Assembly (NCBI GenBank): GCA_963802745.1
Contig: CAWDKL010000016.1
Coordinates: 19,665-83,664, forward strand
Direction: 5' to 3'
Length of the DNA stretch: 64,000 nt
Source: JAJPKK01 sp963802745
GTDB lineage: Bacteria; Pseudomonadota; Alphaproteobacteria; Rhizobiales; Xanthobacteraceae
This document shows, one piece after another, positions 8,840 to 16,913 of the stretch. How positions within the stretch are numbered: the stretch's first letter is position 1; the number at the start of each line of letters is the position of its first letter. The translations under genes were made by a program, and so were the position numbers. The notes below the pieces were generated by a model. That model saw only the letters and a list, made by a program, of their open reading frames with translations. It searched no databases and was not told the origin of the DNA.

Positions 8840-9250
8840 TCACGTCAACGACGGCGTCCCAATGGTTACATGCTGCTTCATATCATCATCACAGATTTCC
8901 AACACGTGATATTTCATCCGAAATATATGGCACTTCCCAACCACTTCCTCTCTAAAGGCAAGCCTTGGGTTGCCTAAAATGCGGTAAACCTTGCTCCCGT
9001 CGTCTGCGACCCCTATTCCCGAGGTCGATTTGGCTTCATCGAGCGCGTCGAGAATTCGGACGACATCGCAAAGCCAGCGTACCGGACATTCCTGCCCGTC
9101 GGATAACCGCATATCACACCGTAGGAATGCAAACGCTTCCGGATCAGTGCTTTGAAGAATCGATCTCATTTTATCGGAAATAAACCAATAGCCACAGTAC
9201 ACCTCGAAATCCCGTTCAGTGCGACCGAGCTTCGGGTCGGACAAGAACAC
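8840..9250 (-). CDS. Imm11/DUF1629-family immunity-like protein, start uncertain
   Basis: At least 136 residues of the Imm11 (DUF1629) family, found among polymorphic-toxin immunity proteins. Conserved blocks are YWFISDKMRSIL, WLCDVVRILDALDEA and the C-terminal LAFREEVVGKCHIFRM ... ICDDDM. GTG 9248-9250 is the only usual start in frame, yet family-like sequence continues upstream in the same frame to about 9394 (FYRIHTRIGTKGTGFRLLNG and RVFVPPEGPRGFRDYPEIPV) before a stop at 9491-9493. The true start is therefore lost, non-canonical or shifted by an indel in the G4/A3/T4 runs near 9389-9399. No toxin gene is adjacent; the upstream neighbour is an aldehyde dehydrogenase. Family assignment is good, role as immunity protein is inferred. 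Confidence 0.65.
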   Translation of the reverse strand: MFLSDPKLGRTERDFEVYCGYWFISDKMRSILQSTDPEAFAFLRCDMRLSDGQECPVRWLCDVVRILDALDEAKSTSGIGVADDGSKVYRILGNPRLAFREEVVGKCHIFRMKYHVLEICDDDMKQHVTIGTPSLT

Positions 9251-9673
9251 CGGTATCTCGGGGTAATCGCGAAATCCCCGCGGGCCTTCCGGGGGTACAA
9301 AGACGCGTGGCCCCTCGTTGAACAGACGATCGCCATTCAGTAACCGAAATCCAGTGCCCTTGGTTCCGATCCTTGTGTGAATTCGATAAAATTTACCCCT
9401 GGCGACACGTCGAATTGAGAATGTGGCAGTTGAAGAAGGTGGTTTCCGATCGAGGTCATGGATGCCAATCCGCCGCTTATATTTCCAAGATCAATAGCGG
9501 GTAATGCGCAATAAGCTCTTGCGCATTACACTGTTTCGGCACGGCTCCCAGCACGCGGCGACGGTTGTCCCGCTGCAACGGCGGGTTAAAGCGAACCCGC
9601 CCTACGCTCGCTTCAGATCCCGGCGCGCATGCGACCGCACGGGGGGCAAATCCCGCGCGTCGCGCCTGGCCCC

Positions 9674-11101
9674 CTACATCATCAGATGCGACACGTTTTT
9701 GGCGACCGTGTAGCACTCCAGCCCCTCGGTGCCGCCCTCGCGCCCGTAGCCGCTGTCCTTGACGCCGCCGAACGGCGTCTCGGCGATCGAGGCGACGAAA
9801 TGGTTGATGGAAAGATTGCCTACCTCCACGCCCTCCGCCAGACGATCGGCATTGCGGGCCGAGCGGGTGAAGGCGTAGGCCGCGAGGCCGTAGGGCAGGG
9901 CATTGGCCTTGGCGATCGCCTCGTCGAGCGAGCCGACCGGGTTGATCAGCGCCAAAGGCCCGAACGGCTCCTCGTTCATGGCGCGGGCGTCGTCCGGCAG
10001 GTCCGCCAGCACGGTGAGCGGATAGTAATAGCCGCGGTTGCCGATCCGGCTGCCGCCCGCGAGCAGGCGCGCGCCCTTGGCGGTGGCGTCGGCAACCATC
10101 GTCTCCATGGTCTCGATGCGCCGGTGGTTGGCGAGCGGCCCCATCTGGTTTGCCGGATCCATGCCGTCGCCGACCTTGATGGCGCGTGCCTTTTCGGCGA
10201 ACGCGGCGGCGAATTTCTCGTAAATCGCCTCCTGGACGAAGAACCGCGTCGGCGACACGCAGACCTGGCCGGCGTTGCGCGACTTGCCCATCACCGAGGT
10301 GGCGGCGCTGGCCACCGGATCGACATCGTCGCACACGATCACCGGTGCGTGGCCGCCGAGTTCCATGATGGCCGGCTTCATGTATTGGCCGGCAAGCGAA
10401 GCGAGGCGCTTGCCCACGGGAATCGAGCCCGTGAAGGTGACGAGGCGCACCAAAGGCTGCGGGATCAGATACTCGGAAATCTCCGACGGCGTGCCGTAGA
10501 CGAGATTGAGCACGCCCGGCGGCACGCCGGCATCCTGGAACGCGCGCACCAGCTGCACGGCGCCTGCGGGCGTTTCCTCCGAAGCCTTGAGAATGATCGC
10601 GCAGCCGGCCGACAGCGCGCCGGCGACCTTGCGGGCCGGCGAACTCATGGGGAAATTCCACGGCGAGAACGCCGCCACCACCCCAATCGGCTGGCGCAGC
10701 ACCGTGTGCCGCATGCCCGGTTCGCTTGGGATGACGCGGCCATAGACGCGGCGGCCCTCGGTCGCGTCCCATTCGATGATGTCGCAGCCGCGCAGAATTT
10801 CGAGCCGCGACTGCGCGATCGGCTTGCCCTGCTCCAGCGTCATCGCGACCGCCATCTCCTCGACGCGTTCGCGCGCGATCCGCGCCGCCTTGAGGATGAT
10901 GTCGCAGCGTTTCGACGGCGAGGTGGCGCGCCAGACCCGGAACCCTGCCTCCGCAGCCGTCAGCGCATCGTCGAGGTCGGCGTGGGTCGCGTGCGGCACG
11001 ATGCCGAGCACGCTTTCATCCGCCGGGTTGAGCACCGGCTGTCCGTCCGCGCGCTTCCACGTCCCGCCGATGAAAAGTTGTAGCTCCGGATACGCCGCCA
11101 T
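9674..11101 (-). CDS. NAD(P)-dependent succinate-semialdehyde dehydrogenase-like ALDH
   Basis: A 475-residue aldehyde dehydrogenase. It shows the general-base glutamate motif (MELGGHAPVIV), the catalytic cysteine (GQVCVSPTRFFV), the FSPWNFP and TGSIPVGKRL cofactor-binding segments and the C-terminal EPFGPLALI. Overall it resembles GabD/succinate-semialdehyde and alpha-ketoglutarate-semialdehyde dehydrogenases. ATG 11099-11101 is preferred: GGGAGAG is about eleven bases upstream and MAAYPELQLFIGGTW is a normal family N-terminus. A 25-residue extension is in frame but atypical. It lies about 100 bases downstream of the cyclase gene on the same strand and may share its transcript. The precise aldehyde cannot be read from sequence. 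Confidence 0.88.
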   Translation of the reverse strand: MAAYPELQLFIGGTWKRADGQPVLNPADESVLGIVPHATHADLDDALTAAEAGFRVWRATSPSKRCDIILKAARIARERVEEMAVAMTLEQGKPIAQSRLEILRGCDIIEWDATEGRRVYGRVIPSEPGMRHTVLRQPIGVVAAFSPWNFPMSSPARKVAGALSAGCAIILKASEETPAGAVQLVRAFQDAGVPPGVLNLVYGTPSEISEYLIPQPLVRLVTFTGSIPVGKRLASLAGQYMKPAIMELGGHAPVIVCDDVDPVASAATSVMGKSRNAGQVCVSPTRFFVQEAIYEKFAAAFAEKARAIKVGDGMDPANQMGPLANHRRIETMETMVADATAKGARLLAGGSRIGNRGYYYPLTVLADLPDDARAMNEEPFGPLALINPVGSLDEAIAKANALPYGLAAYAFTRSARNADRLAEGVEVGNLSINHFVASIAETPFGGVKDSGYGREGGTEGLECYTVAKNVSHLMM

Positions 11102-11202
11102 GAGGTCCGCTCTCCCTGCCGCCGGAATCCCCCGGCCGTCGGGGTTTTTATGAACCAGCGTGGCCGGTTCCGGCAAGAGCGGGGGAGGGACTGGGCGCGT
11201 GC

Positions 11203-12204
11203 TCAGAACAGCGCGATCGGATTGACCGGCGTGCCGGTCGCATTGGGCAGCGCCAGCGGGTTGACGGTCAGCATGAACTCGTAGCGATTGCGGGCGGCGG
11301 CCGCCTCGCCGAGCGCCTCCAGGTCGGCGCGGTCGAGCACGTGGATGCCCAGGATCGCCTGGATGAAATTGTGCACGGCATTGCGGAACAGGTCGCCCGG
11401 AGGCTGCGGCGTATAGCCGGCGGTTTCCCAGACGATGAGCGCTACGTCGCGCTGCTTCAGCCAGGGCAGAATTGAATTATCGAACCCGGCGGCGCCCTCT
11501 TCCGGGCCGAGCTTGGCGCGGCGGCCATAGCGGCCCCAGCGCAGCACCAGCGCGTCGCCCGGCCCGACGCGAACGCCGGTTTTTCGCTCCCACGCCTCCA
11601 TGTCCTCGGGGAAGATGCGCTCGCCGGGCGCCATATACGGCACACCCTTGAGCCGGGCGATGTCGTACAGCACCGCGCGGGTGAGGATGCCGTTCTTCAT
11701 CGGCATTACGGAGTTCTTCTCCGCCCCCTTGGCCATGGTCACCAGCTTCGAGGAGTCGTAGCCGTTCCACATCTTGTTGGCGAAGAACGTGTGGGCGAGC
11801 GAATCGATGTGGGTCGAGGCGGCGCCGTGGATGCAAGGAAATGCCACCCGATCGGTGGCGCCTATGTCGGTGGCGGTGCTCATCGCCCATTCGATCGGGC
11901 AGGGCACATCGACGGCTTTTTGCGTAAAGCTGTTGGTTGACAGCGACACCGGCACGCCCTCCTTGACCAGCGCCAGCGCCGCCAGGCGCTTTTGCGGCGT
12001 AATCAGGTTGAGCGTGCCCAGTTCATCGTCCTTGCCCCACCGCCCCCAGTTCGACAGCTCGGTCTGCCAGCGCTCGAACTGCGCCGCGCTGACGAGCGGA
12101 TGCGACGGCGCTCCTTGCGCAGCGGCGTTACTGACAAGGGCCGCAGTGATGCCGAGGGCACCGACCAGAATCGAGACTGTCCGCGGGAATGCCAGCATGC
12201 CCAT
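11203..12204 (-). CDS. Exported cyclase-family (kynurenine formamidase-like) hydrolase
   Basis: A 333-residue protein of the cyclase family (PF04199), metal-dependent hydrolases that include kynurenine formamidase and isatin hydrolase. The motif STHIDSLAHTFF carries the metal-binding H-x-H/D pattern, and VHNFIQAILGIHVLDRADL is the conserved C-terminal part. A signal peptide of about 27 residues (LVGALGITAALVSNAAAQ) sends it to the periplasm. ATG 12202-12204 has GAGGAGA about six bases upstream. The gene precedes the aldehyde dehydrogenase on the same strand, which could mean a joint role in degrading a cyclic amide or ester; that link is inference only. Confidence 0.85.
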   Translation of the reverse strand: MGMLAFPRTVSILVGALGITAALVSNAAAQGAPSHPLVSAAQFERWQTELSNWGRWGKDDELGTLNLITPQKRLAALALVKEGVPVSLSTNSFTQKAVDVPCPIEWAMSTATDIGATDRVAFPCIHGAASTHIDSLAHTFFANKMWNGYDSSKLVTMAKGAEKNSVMPMKNGILTRAVLYDIARLKGVPYMAPGERIFPEDMEAWERKTGVRVGPGDALVLRWGRYGRRAKLGPEEGAAGFDNSILPWLKQRDVALIVWETAGYTPQPPGDLFRNAVHNFIQAILGIHVLDRADLEALGEAAAARNRYEFMLTVNPLALPNATGTPVNPIALF

Positions 12205-12304
12205 GATGTCTCCTCGCCGTTGGTATGAGTTTTCCGACGCACCATAACAGGCGCCGGGGTGACCAGCCATAGGTGCCATCCCGATGCGCCAGGGGCGCGC
12301 GAGC

Positions 12305-12409
12305 CTATTTCCTCAGGCTCTGCTCCCGCCGTTGCATCAGCAAAGCGTCGATCGCATCGATCTGCACCAGATAATTGATGGGACTGGTATCGGCGATGAC
12401 GACCCGCAT
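12305..12409 (-). pseudogene. PIN-domain (DUF3368/VapC-like) toxin remnant
   Basis: Only the first 34 codons of a PIN-type toxin survive: MRVVIADTSPINYLVQIDAI is the usual opening strand with the first catalytic aspartate (ADTSP). The frame then ends at a stop after an unrelated tail (LLMQRREQSLRK), so the rest of the nuclease and its antitoxin are missing. An upstream extension of the frame to 12574 has no family resemblance. Confidence 0.6.
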
Positions 12410-12635
12410 GGACCTCAAAAACCAAGGCCGCTGCAGGTCGCTCCGGTCCTGCTCCAGATCAGGAGCCGTGCGGGATTTAAAGACATCGTCGGGGATTCCG
12501 ACCATAAAATTCATCGCTCCGCGGGGCTGGCACGGCCCGGCGAAGCACTGCCGCGGCGTTGCGTCGCGAGGCACCGACGGCTTAAGCTGCGGTCACGGAA
12601 GCTGCGAGATTGCCGTTTTCACACGGGAGGAAATC

Positions 12636-13553
12636 ATGAGAACAAAAAAGATGGCCAGCGCATTGGCGATGGTCGCCGCATGCGCGTTCATCGGCGCTGC
12701 GGGCGCCCAGGATCTGGGTCCGCAAGTCAAAAAACTCGCCGACGGTGTCTATGTCCACACCGGACGGGGCTTTGAGTCCAACGCCGGCATCATCCTCACC
12801 TCGGAGGGTGTCATCGTCATCGACACCGGGCAGAACCCCTATGAGTCCCGCAACCTCTGGGCGACGGTTCGCAATCTCACCACGATGCCGGTGCGTCTCG
12901 TCATCGATACCGAGCCGCATCCCGATCACACGACCGGCCACTTTATGTTCTCGCCGCCCGCGGTCGTCATCGCGGCCGCCGGCGCCGGCGATTCCATGCG
13001 CGCCGCCGACCGCGCTGCGCCCGACCGCATTGCGCGGCTTGCCGATACGTCTCCGGAGTTCCGCGCGGCCCTGCAAGGCTACCGCTTCGTCACGCCGCAT
13101 ATCGAGTACCACGATCGCATGACCATCAATCTCGGCGGCAAAACCCTCGAACTGTTCTATCTGAAGGGCGTGCACAGCGAAGCCGACACCGCCGTGTGGC
13201 TGCCCAAGGAGCGCGTGCTGTTCTCGGCCTCCGCCTTCGTGGTCGACCAGATCAATATTTTGCGTCCCTTCGTCACCATTCCGGACATCCTCGCCGCCGG
13301 CAAGATGATGAAGGCGCTGAACCCCGAGCACGTGGTTCCGGGACACGGCACGCCCGGCACGGTGAAAATCTTCGAGGACGGCGAAAAATATTATGCGCTG
13401 CTGCTCGATCGGGTCGGGGCGATGGTGAAGGCCGGCAAGTCGCTCGACGACATCAAGAAAGAGGTGAAGATGCCCGAATATGCAGGCTGGGGCAGCCAGG
13501 ATCGTTTCCCGACCAACGTCGAGGCGGCCTACAAGGCGGTGACGGGCAAATAG
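12636..13553 (+). CDS. Exported MBL-fold metallo-hydrolase with altered metal motif
   Basis: A 305-residue metallo-beta-lactamase-fold protein with a signal peptide of about 24 residues. Fold motifs are GIILTSEGVIVIDTG, the metal motif near residue 93, the HSEAD strand and VVPGHGTPG. In place of H-x-H-x-D-H it reads E93-P-H95-P-D97-H98, so the first histidine is a glutamate. The family resembles SoxH/quinoprotein-relay hydrolases linked to sulfur or alcohol oxidation. ATG at 12636 has GGGAGG five bases upstream. It is rightward and followed by a repeat pair; nearest rightward gene is far away. Activity and substrate are unknown, and the changed ligand could alter metal choice. Confidence 0.85.
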   Translation: MRTKKMASALAMVAACAFIGAAGAQDLGPQVKKLADGVYVHTGRGFESNAGIILTSEGVIVIDTGQNPYESRNLWATVRNLTTMPVRLVIDTEPHPDHTTGHFMFSPPAVVIAAAGAGDSMRAADRAAPDRIARLADTSPEFRAALQGYRFVTPHIEYHDRMTINLGGKTLELFYLKGVHSEADTAVWLPKERVLFSASAFVVDQINILRPFVTIPDILAAGKMMKALNPEHVVPGHGTPGTVKIFEDGEKYYALLLDRVGAMVKAGKSLDDIKKEVKMPEYAGWGSQDRFPTNVEAAYKAVTGK

Positions 13554-13620
13554 CCCGTTTGGTGCGATCGCTTGATTGCGCCGTACTTGCCCAATTCTCA
13601 CAGAAACTTCGATGCTCCCG

Positions 13621-13800
13621 CCCCCTCTCCCCATCGTTCTTCACGATGGGGAGAGGGTTGGGGTGAGGGGCAGGTGCCAGCACAGATGGCACGGCCGATC
13701 GTCCTTTGCGGCTGCAACGAATGCAACCGAAGCCCGGGCGGGCACCTGCCCCTCACCCTAACCCTCTCCCCCCGGCGCGAAGAACGCCGCGGGGAGAGGG
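13621..13800. repeat. Paired palindromic repeat (copy 2)
   Basis: Same head-to-head architecture as at 695-884. The left unit (13621-13674) is CCCTCTCCCCATCGTTCTTC with its GGGGAGAGGG arm followed by TTGGGGTGAGGGGCAG; the right unit (13741-13800) is the opposite orientation. It fills the whole gap between the convergent MBL hydrolase and ybaB genes, where recR would be expected in many relatives. Confidence 0.8.
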
Positions 13801-13834
13801 AACGCGCGCATCCTCTAAGTGAACGGCATTGGGT

Positions 13835-14155
13835 CTAGAACAGCTTCAGCCCGGGCGGCACCGGCAGGCCGCCGGTGAGGTTTTTCATCTTTTCCTGCAT
13901 CAGCGCCTCGGCCTTGCGCCGCGCATCGCCATGGGCGGCCACGATCAGGTCTTCGGCGACCTCCTTTTCGTCCGGCTTCATCAGGGAGGCATCGAGCGTA
14001 ACGGCTTTGAGCTCGCCTTTGGCCGTCATCCGCACCTGCACCATGCCGCCGCCGGCCGCGCCCTCGACCTCCAGCTCGTCGAGTTCGGCCTGCATGGCCT
14101 CCATCTTGGTCTTCAGCTCGGCCGCCTGCTTCATCAGGCCAAAGAAATCCGCCAT
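13835..14155 (-). CDS. YbaB/EbfC nucleoid-associated protein
   Basis: A 106-residue protein of the YbaB/EbfC family, small dimeric DNA-binding proteins that coat the nucleoid and are nearly always coupled to dnaX and recR. The N-terminal coiled segment (LMKQAAELKTKMEAMQAELD) and the following VEGAAGGGMVQVRMTAKGEL are diagnostic. ATG 14153-14155 has AAAGG upstream. It lies 54 bases downstream of dnaX on the same strand and surely shares its operon. The usual next gene, recR, is absent; a palindromic repeat pair follows instead. Confidence 0.93.
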   Translation of the reverse strand: MADFFGLMKQAAELKTKMEAMQAELDELEVEGAAGGGMVQVRMTAKGELKAVTLDASLMKPDEKEVAEDLIVAAHGDARRKAEALMQEKMKNLTGGLPVPPGLKLF

Positions 14156-14209
14156 GTCTTACCTTTCATGCAGTGCGACTGGCATTGCGCAATATCGCCA
14201 GGCCCGCCA

Positions 14210-16312
14210 CTAAAACGCGATCATATCATCGTCGGAAACATCGTCGGCGCCGAAACCAGGATCGTCGGGTTCGAACGGAGGCTCCAATTCACCGAAGTCG
14301 GCCGCGGCCGCCGCCGGCACGGGTGGCTCGGCATCGAGGCCCGGCTGCCGCACCGCCACGATCTCCGCGCCGGGAAACCGCGCCAGCACGCTGCGCACCA
14401 GCGGATGGTCCTGGACGCCGCGCTTGAACGCCTCGTGGCTCGCGTCACGCTGTGCCTTGAAGGTCGGCTCGCCGGGCTCCGCCGAGACCGCGACCATCCA
14501 GCGCCGCCCGGTCAGCGCCGTGAGGCGGCGGCCGAGATCGCCGATCAGCGTCTTGGCGGCGCTGGGCTCCAGCGCGATCTCGAGCTTGCCGTCCTCGAAC
14601 CGCACCAGACGCACATCACGTTCGAGCGCCATCTTCAGATTGAGGTCCCGCCGCTCGCCCGCGAAAGCGATCAGGTCGGCAAATCGCGTGAAGCGGGGCG
14701 ATGCGGGATTGGGATCGGGATCGGGCGCGGACACTGCTTGCCGGCCGGCCGGTTCGCGCGGTGCGGCAGCTGCCGCCGGCGCCGCCCGACTCGGCGCCGC
14801 CGCGCCGGCGAGCGGTGCGCGCGCCGCGTTGGCGGGAACGGCTTCTGTGAGCGCCGGCCGCACCGCGGGCGCGGATGGCGCGGGACTGGAGGCGCGCGGA
14901 GCTACCTCACGCGGTGCCGGGTCGGCGGGACTTGCCCCACCGGATCTCGCCCACGAAATGTCTTCCCCGGCATAAGCTGCCGGGGCCGCATGAGACGCCG
15001 GCCCAGCCGACCGCGGGCCCGAATCGCGCTCCGCCGGCGCGGGCCGGCGCGGCGCTTCGCCGATCGCGCGCACCACCTCTTCGGGCGACGGCAGGTCGGC
15101 CGCATAGGCGATCCGCACCAACACCATCTCGGCGGCGGCGATCGGCCGGGCGGATTCCTTCACCTCGGCGATGCCCTTGAGCAGCATCTGCCAGGTTCGC
15201 GACAGCACCCGCATGGACAGTCCGGCGGCGAAATCGCGGCCGCGCTTGCGTTCCATCTCGGCGAGTGCGCGGTCGTCGGCGACCGCCGGCACCACCTTCA
15301 CGCGGGTGACGAAATGCGTGAACGCGGCCAAATCCATCAGCACCACCAGCGGGTCGGCGCCGGAATCATATTGATCGCGCAATTCGCCGAGCGCGCGGGC
15401 GATGTCGCCGTGCATCAGCGCGTCGAACAGGTCGATGACGCGGTTGCGGTCGGCGAGGCCGAGCATCTGGCGCACGTCGTCGGCCCGCACCGTCCCGGCC
15501 GCATGCGAAATGGCTTGGTCGAGCAGCGATAGGGAATCCCGCACCGAGCCTTCGGCCGCGCGGGCGATCAGCACGAGCGCTTCCGGCTCCGCCGCCACGC
15601 CTTCCTTGGCAAGAATTCCTTCCAGATGCGTCACCATGCGGTCGGCGTCGATGCGGCGCAAATCGAAGCGCTGGCAGCGCGACAGCACGGTGATCGGCAC
15701 TTCGCGGATTTCCGTGGTGGCGAAGATGAATTTGGCGTGCGGCGGCGGCTCTTCAAGCGTCTTCAACAAGGCGTTGAAGGCCGGGTTGGTCAGCATGTGC
15801 ACCTCGTCAAGGATATAGACCTTGTAGCGCGCGCTGACGGGTGCATAGCGGATGGCGTCGTTGATCTGGCGGATGTCGTCGACGCCGTTATGGGAGGCCG
15901 CGTCCATTTCCAAAACATCGACGTGGCGGCTTTCGATGATCGGCGCGCAATGGATGCCAAGCTTCGGCATATGGATCGTCGGCCCCGGGATCGAGCCGTC
16001 GGGCAATTGGTAGTTCAAGCCGCGGGCGAGGATGCGCGCCGTCGTGGTCTTACCGACGCCGCGCACGCCGGTCAGGATCCAGGCCTGCGGAATCCGCCCG
16101 GTCGCGAACGCATTGGTCAGCGTCCGCACCATGGCTTCCTGGCCGATCAGGTCGTCGAACGTCGCCGGCCGGTATTTCCGCGCCAGCACCCGGTAACCAA
16201 CGCCCACGGGGGCGGGCGGCGTTTCGAGGCCGAGAGCCGGCTCAGCAAGGTGCCGGGCGGGATCGGCGGCGCTTGCTGCCTCGGCTTCGCTCATGTGGCG
16301 GGCTTCGCTCAT
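14210..16312 (-). CDS. dnaX: DNA polymerase III subunit gamma/tau
   Basis: A 700-residue clamp-loader ATPase. It loads the beta clamp and, through its tau region, holds polymerase cores together. Visible are the Walker A loop (GVRGVGKTT, residues 82-90), DEVHMLTNPAFNALLKTLEE (Walker B), TTEIREVPITVLSRCQRFDL (sensor/SRC motif) and a long alanine/proline-rich linker (about 425-540) before the C-terminal polymerase-binding domain. The zinc-binding cysteines of the enterobacterial protein are mostly absent (GIHCAPI), as I recall for related alphaproteobacteria. ATG 16310-16312 follows GGAGG. It heads the dnaX-ybaB operon, with the SRP RNA gene just upstream on the same strand. Confidence 0.95.
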   Translation of the reverse strand: MSEARHMSEAEAASAADPARHLAEPALGLETPPAPVGVGYRVLARKYRPATFDDLIGQEAMVRTLTNAFATGRIPQAWILTGVRGVGKTTTARILARGLNYQLPDGSIPGPTIHMPKLGIHCAPIIESRHVDVLEMDAASHNGVDDIRQINDAIRYAPVSARYKVYILDEVHMLTNPAFNALLKTLEEPPPHAKFIFATTEIREVPITVLSRCQRFDLRRIDADRMVTHLEGILAKEGVAAEPEALVLIARAAEGSVRDSLSLLDQAISHAAGTVRADDVRQMLGLADRNRVIDLFDALMHGDIARALGELRDQYDSGADPLVVLMDLAAFTHFVTRVKVVPAVADDRALAEMERKRGRDFAAGLSMRVLSRTWQMLLKGIAEVKESARPIAAAEMVLVRIAYAADLPSPEEVVRAIGEAPRRPAPAERDSGPRSAGPASHAAPAAYAGEDISWARSGGASPADPAPREVAPRASSPAPSAPAVRPALTEAVPANAARAPLAGAAAPSRAAPAAAAAPREPAGRQAVSAPDPDPNPASPRFTRFADLIAFAGERRDLNLKMALERDVRLVRFEDGKLEIALEPSAAKTLIGDLGRRLTALTGRRWMVAVSAEPGEPTFKAQRDASHEAFKRGVQDHPLVRSVLARFPGAEIVAVRQPGLDAEPPVPAAAAADFGELEPPFEPDDPGFGADDVSDDDMIAF

Positions 16313-16640
16313 CGTGCCTCCGGCCGCCGCAATGCGCCATGCGTGGTATTCGCGCGCCGCCGCTTAGGGCGCTGACCCTCGGATACACTCCAGCCGATCA
16401 TTGCTGCGTAGGCTCGCCGTTTCGCGGTGGGGCTGGCATGTCGTACCCTTCAGCGGCGTTCCGGGGCGCCATCACGCATCGGCTGGTCGCCGGCGAGTAA
16501 ACATTGCAGCCCCGCTCTGGGGCAACCCCGAGATCGGTCGCGCGCACCCGCAACCCCAAGGCCACAAAATGATGCGCCTTCATTCCGGCGTTCGGCTCGC
16601 GCCATCGTCGGAATGCGAAGCAACGCATAGGTCAGGACAC
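16313..16640. other. Spacer between dnaX and the SRP RNA
   Basis: About 330 bases with no convincing coding frame. It must contain the dnaX promoter unless dnaX is read through from ffs. A simple palindrome or riboswitch was not seen. Confidence 0.45.
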
Positions 16641-16737
16641 TAGGAGGTTGACGAGCGACCCGAACCGGAGCTCGTTAGGGCTGCTTCCTTCCGGACCTGA
16701 CCCGGTTGGCGAGTGGCCCGTCCACCGCCAACCTCCC
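16641..16737 (-). ncRNA. ffs: Small signal recognition particle RNA (4.5S)
   Basis: Read leftward, the transcript begins GGGAGGTTGGCGG and ends CCTCCT, giving a long terminal stem, and contains the almost invariant SRP core GTCAGGTCCGGAAGGAAGCA (bases about 16682-16701 on the complement), which binds the Ffh M domain. The size, about 97 nt, fits the short bacterial SRP RNA. With Ffh and FtsY it targets nascent membrane proteins. Its position directly upstream of dnaX on the same strand is common in bacteria. Ends are set from the complementary GGAGGTTG/CAACCTCC arms and are accurate to a few bases. Confidence 0.93.
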
Positions 16738-16913
16738 GCGGCCAATATCGGCGCAACCGCGCCGGATTGCAAGCTGGACATGAGCTGGGGTCGTAAGCTT
16801 TGGGAGGCCGGGCGTCTCGCCCGCGTCCTGCGGATGCGCGATTTTTCCCTTGTCATCACCTCCGGTGTGCGGGATCGTGCGGACCGACCGCGTCGTGACC
16901 CCCGGATGCTGCC

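Noticed and set aside
12410..12574. Upstream extension of the PIN-toxin fragment
   Set aside because: The extension has no resemblance to PIN proteins; the usual family start MRVVIADTS lies at 12409.
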